64,000 nt of DNA from contig NZ_CP073347.1 of the NCBI RefSeq assembly GCF_024397915.1, positions 1,116,001-1,180,000 of the forward strand. The letters run 5' to 3'. Below the pieces are notes generated by a model. The model searched no databases, was not told the DNA's origin, and saw only the letters and a program-made list of their open reading frames with translations. Shown here in pieces: positions 25,467 to 33,867 of the stretch (the first letter of the stretch is position 1; each line of letters opens with the position of its first letter). Made by a program: the position numbers and the translations under genes. This stretch comes from Marinobacterium rhizophilum (lineage in GTDB: Bacteria; Pseudomonadota; Gammaproteobacteria; Pseudomonadales; Balneatricaceae).

Positions 25467-28400
25467 TCACCCGGGCGCCGGGCCCGGACCCAGCGCATCC
25501 AGCAATGCTTTGGCCGCAAGCAGGTCCGGCGTATCAAAACCTTCGGTAAAGCGGCCGTACACCGCGGCCAGCCGCTGCCCGGCGGCCTCGTCTTTGCCCT
25601 GCTGCTGCCAGAGTCCGGCGAGCCCCAGGGTGGCACGCAGTTCCAGCGCCAGGGCGCCCTGTTGCCGGGCCAGCACAATGGCCTGTTCGAAGCAGGCCTG
25701 GGCGTCGGACTGCGCCCTGGTTGCCTCATCCGCCGGCGCCACCCCGGCAACCGGGCGCCGTGCCCGGATCGCCCCGGCCAGACGGTGCAATTCCGCCAGG
25801 TAGTAACGCTCACCATTGCTGTCTGCCAGTGCCCTGGCCTCCTGCAGTACAGCCTGCGCCTCATCGAAGCGGGCGGCTGCGAGCAGGGTTTCGGCCAGCA
25901 GGGCCAGCAGGTAGGTACAGCCAAGCTCGGCGCCATTGGCACGGTATTCAGTCAGGCCCGCGCGCATCTCCTCGATCGCCGCAGCGACATCGCCTTCACG
26001 GGCGTCCACCCAGCCAAGCAACACCCGGCCCTGGGCCTGCCAGTACGGAAAGCCCTGCTCGACGGAGAGTGCCACGGCCGCCTCTGCGCGCTTGCGGACG
26101 CGGTCAACCTCACCGCGCAACTGGTGCATTTCTGCGCTGTACCCCAGCGCAAACGCCAGGCTGAACGGATGCGCGACCTTTTCCGCCAGTGCCAGCATTC
26201 GTTCGCTGCGGACCAGGGCTGCCTCCGGCTGGCCTGAAAACCACAGCACCCAGGCCATGAAATTGTGCCCCAGCACACCCGGGTCCATGCCGTAATCGAC
26301 GGCGTGATGCGCGTGCTGTCGACGATCATAACCCTGGCACAGGGCTTCCAGGTGTCGCCTGGCGGCACCGTAATCCCCCATGAAGAAACAGGTAGGCCCG
26401 ACGGCCGCGTGGGCCTCCAGCATCAGCTGCGCATCGCCACTGCTCTGGGCCTGGTTCATGAGCAGCAGGCCCACTTCCTGGGCACGGCGGAACTCACCCC
26501 GCAGGTTATAGAAGCGCCGTAGCCCGACCAGCACCGAGAACAGCTGTGGCGCCTCTCCCAGCCGGCGCGCCAGGGTCAGGGCCCGGCTGTAGCTGGCCTC
26601 AACCTCGGGCGCGGCATAGCCCAGGCTGGCCATATAGATGGGGCCAAGCACAATCTGCAGCGCCAGTTCCTCGTGATCCCGCTGCGCCGACTCCGCCAGC
26701 CCCTGCATCAACTCCAGTGCCCGTTCCAGATGGGCGATGGCCTCCTGGTTCGCAGAACGCTGCGCCGCCTGGTAGCCGGCGCGCCGCAGATAGGTCACCG
26801 CTTTTTCACGATTGTCACTGTGACCATAGTGCCAGGCCAGTTCGCTGCAATGCTGCTCAAGGCGGTCCTCGTACAGTACTTCCATGACCCTGGCGGTACG
26901 TTCGTGCAACGCGCGCCGCTGTTGCAACAGCAGGGTGCCGTAAGCCACCTGCTGGGTAAGGCCGTGCTTGAAGGTATATTCGATGTCGGGAAAGGCCGGG
27001 TGCTGAAAAATGAACTCGCCGGCCTGTAACCGTGCAAGACCCCTGCGCAGCTGGTCTTGTGTTTGTTCAACCACCCGGTTGACCAGGCTCCAGGTAAAAT
27101 CCTTGCCGATGACCGCCAGTGTCTGCAGCAGGGTTTTCTGGTCCGCCGGCAAACGGTCAATACGGGCACAGAGCACGCCCTGCACCGTGGTGGGGATATG
27201 CAGGTCCGCCGGCGTCTGTACCAGGCGGTACTGCCCGGCACTGCCACTGAGCGACTGTTCTTCCACCAGGGTCTGCACCACTTCCTCGATAAAGAACGGG
27301 TTGCCGCCGGTCTGGGCCAGGAGGCGGGGCTTGAGGGCGGCAAGCGACGCATCGGGCCCCAGCAGCACATCCAGCAGCTCGGCCGTTTCCTGCTCGGCCA
27401 GCGGCTCGAGCCGCAACTGCACGTAGTGCGAACAGCCCGCCCAGTCATGCCGGTATTCCGGCCGGTAGTTCACCAGCAGCAGCATGCGGGCCGTCGCCAC
27501 GCGTTCACGCAGAAAATCCAGAAAGACCTCGGTCTCGCTATCGAGCCACTGCAGATCCTCAAACACCAGCTGCAGCGGCTGGTTGACACTTTCGCGCTGC
27601 AGCACGCGCCAGAGCGCCTCAAAGGTCCGGCTGCGACGCAAACTGGCATCCATCTGCGCCAGGGGGGAGTTCGCTTCGGCCAGCCCCAGCAGATAAAACA
27701 GGTAAGGCAGGCAGTCCTCCAGCCCGCGGTCCAGCGTCAGTATCTTGCCGGTAACCACCTCGCGGCGACGGCGCTCGTCATCCAGGGCGCTGAGCTGCAG
27801 GTAGGCATGCAGCAACTCGATCAACGGCCGGTACGCAAATGCCTTGCCGTGGGACACGGAAAAGGTCTCGAGCACCAGGCAGCTGTCTTTCGACCCCAGG
27901 CTGAACTCGTAAAACAGCCGCGACTTGCCAACCCCGGGTTCCCCCACCACGCCGGCGACCTGTCCCTGGCCGGCACAGGCCTGCTGCAGCGCGCGCTGCA
28001 GCTGCGCCAGCTCAGCCCGGCGCCCCACAAAGGGTACCAGGCCACGGCTGGCCGCCACCTGCAGGCGGGTGCGCAAAGGCCCCAGTCCCAGCACCTCGAA
28101 AGCCTGCTGCGGCTCCGACATGCCCTTCACCGGTGTCACGCCCAGCGGCCTGAAAGCCAGGTAGCCATCGGTCAGCCGGTAGGTCGATTCGCTAACGACA
28201 ATGGAACCCGGCACCGCAATGCCTTCCATGCGCGAGGCGATATGTATGGTCTGGCCGACCGGATCATAGTCCGTGTGCAGGCTGTCGGTGCGAATGGAGC
28301 GCACCACCACCTCGCCAGTATGAATACCGACCCGAATCTGCAGCGGTATGGCCTGGGCCAGGCGCAGCCGGTCGGCATACAGGCGCATGGCGTCCTGCAT

Positions 28401-28928
28401 GCGCAGCGCCGCATAGAGTGCCCGCTGTGGATGATCCTCATGAGCAATGGGGGCGCCGAACAGCGCGAGGATGCCATCCCCCAGCGACTTGGCAACGTAA
28501 CCCTCGTAGTGATGCACCGCCTCCATCATCAGGCCCAGCACCGGGTCAATCAGATGACGCACCTCCTCCGGATCGAGCCCCTGAATGAGCGCAGTGGAGC
28601 CGGCCATGTCGGCAAAGACAACACTGATGGTCTTGCGCTCGCCAGTGCCCGCGGCACGGGCCTGCAACGCGGCCTGTTCGGCCAGTATGCGTTCGGTCAG
28701 GTGGGCAGGGGTATAGGCAATGGGGGCCGACAGGCGGGTTTCAGGGGCAGAAGACGCCGCAGCAGCGCTGCCCGCACGCCCCTGGGCGGCACCACATTCA
28801 CTGCAAAACTTGGCCGCCGCAGCGACAGCATGGCCGCAGGCGGGACACAGGCATTCCAGTGGTGCACCACACTGGCCACAGGCCCGGGCATGCGGCGAAT
28901 TTTCAGAGGTGCAGTGGCTGCATATCAT
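25467..28928 (-). CDS. zinc-ribbon, class III adenylate/guanylate cyclase, AAA and TPR multidomain protein
   Basis: 1153 aa. Two N-terminal CxxC zinc ribbons (MICSHCTSENSPHARACGQCG, CLCPACGHAV...FCSECGAA). A class III cyclase domain spans about residues 100-280 (VVFADMAGSTALIQGL with a metal Asp, then LGDGILALFGAP). An AAA-ATPase domain has P-loop GEPGVGKSRLFYEF (about 330) and a Walker-B-like VFEDLQWLDSETEVFLDFL. The C-terminal half is TPR-like repeats. This architecture is a known sensor-regulator family with unclear output. It stands alone, opposite the GST genes. Whether it makes cAMP or cGMP cannot be read with confidence. Confidence 0.9.
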   Translation of the reverse strand: MICSHCTSENSPHARACGQCGAPLECLCPACGHAVAAAAKFCSECGAAQGRAGSAAAASSAPETRLSAPIAYTPAHLTERILAEQAALQARAAGTGERKTISVVFADMAGSTALIQGLDPEEVRHLIDPVLGLMMEAVHHYEGYVAKSLGDGILALFGAPIAHEDHPQRALYAALRMQDAMRLYADRLRLAQAIPLQIRVGIHTGEVVVRSIRTDSLHTDYDPVGQTIHIASRMEGIAVPGSIVVSESTYRLTDGYLAFRPLGVTPVKGMSEPQQAFEVLGLGPLRTRLQVAASRGLVPFVGRRAELAQLQRALQQACAGQGQVAGVVGEPGVGKSRLFYEFSLGSKDSCLVLETFSVSHGKAFAYRPLIELLHAYLQLSALDDERRRREVVTGKILTLDRGLEDCLPYLFYLLGLAEANSPLAQMDASLRRSRTFEALWRVLQRESVNQPLQLVFEDLQWLDSETEVFLDFLRERVATARMLLLVNYRPEYRHDWAGCSHYVQLRLEPLAEQETAELLDVLLGPDASLAALKPRLLAQTGGNPFFIEEVVQTLVEEQSLSGSAGQYRLVQTPADLHIPTTVQGVLCARIDRLPADQKTLLQTLAVIGKDFTWSLVNRVVEQTQDQLRRGLARLQAGEFIFQHPAFPDIEYTFKHGLTQQVAYGTLLLQQRRALHERTARVMEVLYEDRLEQHCSELAWHYGHSDNREKAVTYLRRAGYQAAQRSANQEAIAHLERALELMQGLAESAQRDHEELALQIVLGPIYMASLGYAAPEVEASYSRALTLARRLGEAPQLFSVLVGLRRFYNLRGEFRRAQEVGLLLMNQAQSSGDAQLMLEAHAAVGPTCFFMGDYGAARRHLEALCQGYDRRQHAHHAVDYGMDPGVLGHNFMAWVLWFSGQPEAALVRSERMLALAEKVAHPFSLAFALGYSAEMHQLRGEVDRVRKRAEAAVALSVEQGFPYWQAQGRVLLGWVDAREGDVAAAIEEMRAGLTEYRANGAELGCTYLLALLAETLLAAARFDEAQAVLQEARALADSNGERYYLAELHRLAGAIRARRPVAGVAPADEATRAQSDAQACFEQAIVLARQQGALALELRATLGLAGLWQQQGKDEAAGQRLAAVYGRFTEGFDTPDLLAAKALLDALGPGPAPG

Positions 28929-29262
28929 GGAGGTCTCTCAAGGCTGCGAGAACCGCTGCAGGCAGCTCCCCATGCAGGCGCCTGCGATATCACTCCCTTG
29001 AAGACAGGATGCCGGTTGCGTTACGCCCTGTGATACCACAGCGGCGAACCCCGTGCCGTGACGATAAAAATGGCGATAATCTGTCCAGCGTTCAAAGCAT
29101 AGTCCGCTTTGCGGCAGTCCCGGCCAAACGGCAGGGTCAAAGGGGACTTGATTTGCGCGGAGCAAGCGCCTGTAATGACCCAACCCCCGCGACGGCAACC
29201 AGGCTTCGCAAGGCGCGCCGCCTGATCACCCGAGCCCGAATTCGGCACTGGAGAACAGACCC
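28929..29262. promoter_or_regulatory. divergent promoter region, cyclase gene / thiolase
   Basis: 334 bases between the start codons of two divergent genes. No supported coding sequence; short frames here lack features. Purine-rich GGAG (29250-29256) is the thiolase ribosome site. I do not see a clear operator. Confidence 0.45.
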
Positions 29263-30444
29263 ATGACCCATGATGTTGTTGTATTGAGCGCGACCCGTTC
29301 CGGCATTGGCACCTTTGGTGGCGGCCTCAGCCAGATCGAGCCTGCGGAACTGGCAGGCCAGGTAATGAAGGCGGCGGTGGAGCGCTCCCAAGTGGACCCG
29401 CAGCAGATCAACTATGTGACCGCGGGCCACTGCATTCCCACCGATTCGCGCTTCGCCTATGTTGCCCGAGTCGCTTCGATCCAGGCCGGCCTGCCAATGG
29501 AATCCGTCGCCATGGCGGTGAACCGCCTGTGCAGCTCGGGCCTGCAGGCCATCGTCTCCACCGCCCAGTCAATCATGCTGGGTGACTGCGACTACGGCAT
29601 CGGCGGCGGGGTGGAAGTCATGTCCCGCGCAGGCTACCTGTCGCCGGCCATGCGTTCCGGCGCCCGCATGGGCGATACGGCCATGATCGACATGATGGTG
29701 GCGACCCTTAACGACCCCTTCGGCGTCGGCCATATGGGCATTACCGCCGAGAACCTGGCGGAAAAATGGAACCTGAGCCGTGAAGACCAGGATGCTGTCG
29801 CCGTGGAATCTCACCGCCGGGCGGCACTGGCCATCGAGGAAGGCCGCTTTAAATCCCAGATCACGCCGATCATCCTGAAGACCCGCAAGGGCGACATCAG
29901 CTTCGAGAGCGACGAGCACGTCAAGCCCGGCACCAGTATGGATACCCTGGCCAAAATGCGCCCGGCGTTCAAGAAGGACGGCAGCGTCACCGCCGGCAAT
30001 GCCTCAGGCCTCAACGATGGCGCCGCCTTCATGGTGCTGGCCAACGCCGAGGCCGCCGCCAAAGCCGGCCAGGCCCCGCTGGCCCGGCTGGTGTCCTACG
30101 CCGTGGCCGGTGTACCAAACCACATCATGGGGGAAGGCCCGATTCCGGCGTCCCTGCTGGCGCTGAAAAAGGCCGGCCTGGCCCTCAGCCAGATGGATGT
30201 GATCGAATCCAACGAAGCCTTCGCAGCCCAGGCCCTGGCCGTGGCCAAAGGGCTGGAACTGGACCCGGCCAAAACCAACCCCAACGGCGGCGCCATTGCG
30301 CTGGGCCATCCCATCGGCTGCTCCGGTGCCTTTATTGCAACGAAAGCCATCTACGAGCTGCACCGCAGCAATGGTAAATACGCCCTGGTGACTATGTGCA
30401 TCGGCGGTGGCCAGGGGATCGCGGTGATTTTCGAGCGGCTCTGA
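29263..30444 (+). CDS. acetyl-CoA C-acyltransferase (thiolase)
   Basis: 393-aa thiolase, the usual length for AtoB/BktB-type condensing/degrading enzymes. Acylated Cys is in AVNRLCSSGLQA (Cys90). The His and second Cys appear in GAIALGHPIGCSGAF and VTMCIGGGQGIAVIFE. It catalyses thiolysis of 3-ketoacyl-CoA or condensation of two acetyl-CoA. It is a lone gene; the 3' end is duplicated just downstream. Likely role in fatty acid or aromatic ring-cleavage product metabolism. Confidence 0.94.
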   Translation: MTHDVVVLSATRSGIGTFGGGLSQIEPAELAGQVMKAAVERSQVDPQQINYVTAGHCIPTDSRFAYVARVASIQAGLPMESVAMAVNRLCSSGLQAIVSTAQSIMLGDCDYGIGGGVEVMSRAGYLSPAMRSGARMGDTAMIDMMVATLNDPFGVGHMGITAENLAEKWNLSREDQDAVAVESHRRAALAIEEGRFKSQITPIILKTRKGDISFESDEHVKPGTSMDTLAKMRPAFKKDGSVTAGNASGLNDGAAFMVLANAEAAAKAGQAPLARLVSYAVAGVPNHIMGEGPIPASLLALKKAGLALSQMDVIESNEAFAAQALAVAKGLELDPAKTNPNGGAIALGHPIGCSGAFIATKAIYELHRSNGKYALVTMCIGGGQGIAVIFERL

Positions 30445-30449
30445 CAGCG
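30373..30449 (+). repeat. first copy of the thiolase 3'-end duplication
   Basis: The last 72 bases of the thiolase gene plus five bases beyond the stop. They match 30491-30567 with about five substitutions. Offset 118 bases. Confidence 0.85.
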
Positions 30450-30490
30450 CAGTGACCACCCATGAGCTGCACGCAACCCCTGCAATCACC

Positions 30491-30567
30491 GGCAAATACG
30501 CCCTGGTGACCCTGTGCATCGATGGTGGCCAGGGGATCGCGGTGATTTTCGAGCGGCTCTGACAGCG
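30491..30567 (+). repeat. second, non-coding copy of the thiolase 3' end
   Basis: 77-base copy of the 3' end of the thiolase (KYALVTLCIDGGQGIAVIFERL in frame, then TGA). GAGCTGCAC flanking words recur before each copy and again near 30642, suggesting a ~118-bp unit duplicated more than once and decayed. The rest of 30445-30709 shows no gene. Confidence 0.85.
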
Positions 30568-30709
30568 TAAAATACGGCGGAGTCTGCCAAGTGGCGGCTC
30601 CGTCGATTATCCATGCCCCTGTGGTCGCCGGGATCACTCAAGAGCTGCACCACGCACTCCATTATTAACCACTGAAACTACCGCACAGTACATCCTGGTA
30701 CCCGCTGTA

Positions 30710-31981
30710 TCACTCCGGAGCGCTTTCGCTGGCCTTGCCATCGCGGATGCGCTGGCGCGTGCCGGCACGCTGCCGCTGAAAATGACTCTCAGGCTGTTGC
30801 GCGGCCAGGGCTTCAAGACGCAGGCCCTGGTGGCGGATACCCAGACGCCCTTCATCTTCCATGCCCTGCAGCCGTGCCAGGGCGGCCTGTTTCTTTTTCA
30901 CCTGGTGGGGCTGGTAGCTGTCCAGGTCCCGCGGGCCTATCTCGTCACCCAGCGCCAGTGCCTGTGCATGGACCGCCGCCTGCAGCAGCTCCTGGCCCGC
31001 CAGGGTGCGCACGATAAGCGCATTGGTGCCGGGGTCCAGCTGTTCGGTGGCAGGATCAATGGTGTCATTGGGCCAGGTATCCGAGGCGGCGATGTCCGCC
31101 CCCTCGCCGATGCCATCCGGGCACACCTTGCATCGAAACGGCAAGGACCAGGCCGTTTCGTCCTCGCCCCAGTAATCCGCGTAGCGCTTTTCCACCACCC
31201 TGCCTGAGTGCGTTTCGGCCCGTACGGGCCCGGGACAACCCCGGCCGCGATAACGCAGGGACCGAAGTTCATCGGGCTCAATGCCCAGGCTGGCGATAAA
31301 CTGGTCCGTTGCCGCCGGGCTGCGATAGCCACCACAAACCGGCGCCAGGCGATAGCGCACCAGTTCATCCACCCGCGGGTCCTGGCGACCATAGTTGTTC
31401 AGCGCCGTGATATCGCAGGGCTTGCCGATAAAGGCGAAAGGCTCGCCGCGATCGAGCACGGCTCTGATATCCAAAAGCGGTGCCGCTGGCCCGTAGCGCG
31501 AACCCGCGGCCTCGATCACATCGGCCTGGCTAAAGCTCAACTGCGGCTCACCAAAGGTCGGGTGCCGTTGCGATGCCTTGACGTGCAGCACAAAGGCGAC
31601 CCGGCCACTCGCCAGCAGGAATCCCGCCAGGGCTGTCAGTACACCCCCGGTCGAGCCTTCAAAGCGCACCTCCGGGTCTGCGGCCCAGCCCCGCACGATC
31701 TGCCGATAGGGCCCCCAGAGGCTGTCCTGGCGGGTATCGCTGGCAATCAGTCGCGGCGCCAGGCCCTGTACACGGATACCCGGACAGACGTCATAAATCT
31801 GATCCACGGTGGCATGACTCAGGGGCCCAACGACCCGCGGCCGCTGGTAGCCACTGGTAACCTTCTCGACGCGCACGCTGTCCACGCCCGCCACCGACTG
31901 GCAGAGACCACAACCGGTACACATGCCCTCTTCAACAATCCGGTACAACCGCTGCTGCGCCGTGGCACTGCTGTGATTCAT
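30710..31981 (-). CDS. F420 hydrogenase/dehydrogenase beta-subunit (FrhB/FdhB) family protein
   Basis: 423-aa iron-sulfur flavoprotein. An N-terminal ferredoxin-like CTGCGLC (Cys21, 24, 27) is followed by the FrhB core: EGSTGGVLTALAGFLLASG, FIGKPCDITALNNYG and the RGRGCPGPVRAET and FRCKVCPDGIGEGADIAASDTW segments. Proteins of this family pass electrons between ferredoxin, flavin and a partner hydrogenase or reductase. No such partner and no F420 genes are in the window. Its start is 7 bases after an AGGGAGT ribosome site. Role unknown. Confidence 0.85.
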   Translation of the reverse strand: MNHSSATAQQRLYRIVEEGMCTGCGLCQSVAGVDSVRVEKVTSGYQRPRVVGPLSHATVDQIYDVCPGIRVQGLAPRLIASDTRQDSLWGPYRQIVRGWAADPEVRFEGSTGGVLTALAGFLLASGRVAFVLHVKASQRHPTFGEPQLSFSQADVIEAAGSRYGPAAPLLDIRAVLDRGEPFAFIGKPCDITALNNYGRQDPRVDELVRYRLAPVCGGYRSPAATDQFIASLGIEPDELRSLRYRGRGCPGPVRAETHSGRVVEKRYADYWGEDETAWSLPFRCKVCPDGIGEGADIAASDTWPNDTIDPATEQLDPGTNALIVRTLAGQELLQAAVHAQALALGDEIGPRDLDSYQPHQVKKKQAALARLQGMEDEGRLGIRHQGLRLEALAAQQPESHFQRQRAGTRQRIRDGKASESAPE

Positions 31982-32300
31982 GCTTGACTCCCTTTATCTG
32001 ATCGCCAGGGGGTTGCCCTGTAAGGCCGCTGATGCAGCTGCTTAAAAACGCCAGCGCAGTACAGAGTTGCCGGGCTCATATGAGCGCTCTGCGAATGGCG
32101 CCCTGCCGGGGCTGAAAAAATGCAGGTGAAGGCGCCGAGTGTATGGCGATATCGCGGTGAAATCACATCGAAATTTTCGATACCAGCCAGGAAAAAAACT
32201 CGCTATTCGCGCCGCCCGTTTTGGCGGAATATGGCGCCAGGCTGTACTGCAGCTACCGAACTGGATCTGTCACCTGGTCAAACACAAACGGAGAGCCGCC
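31982..32300. promoter_or_regulatory. divergent region upstream of the first dioxygenase
   Basis: 319 bases between the FrhB gene and the dioxygenase start. A plus-strand frame joins the dioxygenase from 32139, but the codons before the GTG at 32301 are basic and non-conserved. It contains the 38-bp element at 32167-32204. Nothing else recognisable. Confidence 0.5.
32167..32204 (+). promoter_or_regulatory. 38-bp element, copy 1
   Basis: Begins with the near-palindrome ATCGAAATTTTCGAT and ends AAACTCGCT. It matches 33429-33466 over the same 38-base length, and both lie about 97-100 bases before the start of a gene of the dioxygenase unit. A shared operator or promoter element is the best reading. 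Confidence 0.65.
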
Positions 32301-33185
32301 GTGACACAAGCGCTAAACATTATCCCCGAAGTTGCCGTAAGCACTCTGAACGCACTGATCGACCTGGACCGCTATCCGATCCATGATCCAGAAGCAGAAG
32401 CGACCAAGGCGCTGATCGCCCAATGCCGTGAAGAACTCGATGCAGTTGGTTGCTGCTGCATTCCAAACTTTATCCGCCCCGAGTCCATTGCACGTATGCA
32501 GGCCGAGATCGAACGCAAGCGCGGGGATATCTACTGGTCCCAGGACAGCCATAACCCCTACATGCGCCAGGACGATCCGTCACTGCCAGAAGACCATCCC
32601 AAGCGCACCTTCCAGCGCCGCAGCAGTGGTTTTGTCAACTCGGACCTGCGCGAAGACGACTCGGACCTGCGCAAGCTGTACGATCGTGACGAGTTGCTGA
32701 ATTTTGTCGCCCAGTGCCTGGGGGTTACCCGCCCGATCTACCGCTGGGCCGACCCGCTGGGCTGCTGCCCCTACAGCGTAATGGACGACGGCAACTATTT
32801 CCCCTGGCACTTCGATGGCAACGAATTCACCGTCAGCATCCTGGTTCAGAAGGCCGACAAGGGCGGCGTGTTTGAATACTGCCCGGACCTGCGCACTCCG
32901 GAGGACGAAAATTTCGACCAGGTGGCAAAAGTGCTCAAGGGCGACCGTGGCCCTGTGCATACACTGGATCTGAAACCCGGCGACCTGCAGATTTTCAAGG
33001 GCCGCTTCTCGATGCACCGCGTCACACCGGTGGAAGGCAACCGGCCGCGCTATATCGCCCTGCCGACCTACGTCTATGACCCTGAAACGGTTAACCGGCC
33101 GGAACGGGCCAAGCAGTTCTATGGCCGCGCCCTGCCCATCCATTACGAGCGTGAAGCCCAGCGTCCCGATACCCTGACGGACTAA
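32301..33185 (+). CDS. phytanoyl-CoA-dioxygenase-like Fe(II)/2-oxoglutarate oxygenase, copy 1
   Basis: 294-aa non-haem iron oxygenase. The metal triad is His170 and Asp172 (WHFDGNEF) and His239 (RFSMHRVTP); RPRYIALPTYV supplies a candidate 2-oxoglutarate Arg. The GTG start at 32301 has GGAG seven bases upstream and matches the N-terminus of the paralogue at 33868. It resembles BesD/HalD-like amino-acid oxygenases in the DGNEF region, but the Asp of HxD is present, which points to hydroxylation, not halogenation. Substrate unknown; the neighbourhood suggests an amino acid or betaine. A strong terminator follows. Confidence 0.83.
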   Translation: MTQALNIIPEVAVSTLNALIDLDRYPIHDPEAEATKALIAQCREELDAVGCCCIPNFIRPESIARMQAEIERKRGDIYWSQDSHNPYMRQDDPSLPEDHPKRTFQRRSSGFVNSDLREDDSDLRKLYDRDELLNFVAQCLGVTRPIYRWADPLGCCPYSVMDDGNYFPWHFDGNEFTVSILVQKADKGGVFEYCPDLRTPEDENFDQVAKVLKGDRGPVHTLDLKPGDLQIFKGRFSMHRVTPVEGNRPRYIALPTYVYDPETVNRPERAKQFYGRALPIHYEREAQRPDTLTD

Positions 33186-33203
33186 TACCAAGCTGCCACC
33201 GAT

Positions 33204-33239
33204 AAAAAGCGGCCCCGGAACGATTCGGGGCCGCTTTTT
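33204..33239 (+). terminator. terminator after dioxygenase copy 1
   Basis: AAAAAGCGGCCCCGG-loop-CGGGGCCGCTTTTT, a long perfect stem with T5, starting 19 bases after the stop codon. Confidence 0.9.
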
Positions 33240-33565
33240 GGGTTTAAAACCCTGAAAAACTCGCTCGATTCCCATTGAGCCTTCCTGCAAGTGGAAGGAT
33301 AGGTTTTTAAATCCACCCTGTGCTCTACCGGAACAAAAACCCTATAAAACCAATAGAAAACATTTTGATACCCATCGAATAAAACCGCAAATAAACCATT
33401 AAAAACCATCAAGCCATTTATAAACGACATCGACAATTTCGATATCAGAAACAGAAATAATTCGCTGTATTACCGCCGAACATTTATTCAATATAGCTTC
33501 ATCGAAGCGCTAATTCTCAGCCAATACCCCCCCAAGTTAATAATAAAATCCTCAGGGAGTCACTT
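33240..33565. other. AT-rich intergenic region with the second 38-bp element
   Basis: About 325 bases, notably more AT-rich than the genes around it. Short minus-strand frames (33182-33436) have no features. It contains the 38-bp element at 33429-33466 and ends in a GGGAG ribosome site before 33566. Confidence 0.5.
33429..33466 (+). promoter_or_regulatory. 38-bp element, copy 2
   Basis: Begins ATCGACAATTTCGAT and ends AATTCGCT. Same length as and clear similarity to the element at 32167-32204. It lies 99 bases before the small winged-helix-like gene that leads the second dioxygenase. Confidence 0.65.
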
Positions 33566-33829
33566 ATGAAACCTCTTGTAAGCCGGCGTTTTCTAACCCG
33601 ACTGCACGCCATGCAACGCGACCATATCGACTTCACCTACTGGCTGCTCAGCCGAATGGATCCATCCGGGTGCGTAGACGCCAGTGCCAGCGAGATGGCC
33701 CTGGCCTGCAACCGGCCCCAGGAAGACGTCCTGCAGACACTGGATACCCTGTCGCGGCACCGCATCATTGCGCCCGCCCCAGCGGGCTATCGCATCAGCC
33801 CGGTCGATACCTTTTCCGGCCAAGTATGA
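33566..33829 (+). CDS. small winged-helix-like protein, 87 aa
   Basis: 87-aa protein with a helix-turn-helix-like pattern: HIDFTYWLLSRMDPSG, CVDASASEMALACNRPQED, VLQTLDTLSRHRIIAPAPAGYRI. The layout (helix, recognition helix, wing) resembles MarR- or replication-initiator-type winged helices. GGGAGTCACTT precedes the ATG. It lies 38 bases before the second dioxygenase, so it is probably co-transcribed. Possibly a local regulator; DNA binding is inference. Confidence 0.65.
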   Translation: MKPLVSRRFLTRLHAMQRDHIDFTYWLLSRMDPSGCVDASASEMALACNRPQEDVLQTLDTLSRHRIIAPAPAGYRISPVDTFSGQV

Positions 33830-33867
33830 CCGTAGGTAAAAAAGCCAATAACAACAGGAGACTCCTT

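Noticed and set aside
27057..29033. 658-codon plus-strand frame opposite the cyclase/AAA gene
   Set aside because: His/Gln-rich antisense translation without a domain; the minus strand encodes clear zinc-ribbon, cyclase and P-loop motifs.
30710..31981. F420-dependent enzyme for the FrhB-family protein
   Set aside because: No F420 synthesis or hydrogenase gene in the window; the FrhB fold is also used by F420-independent proteins.
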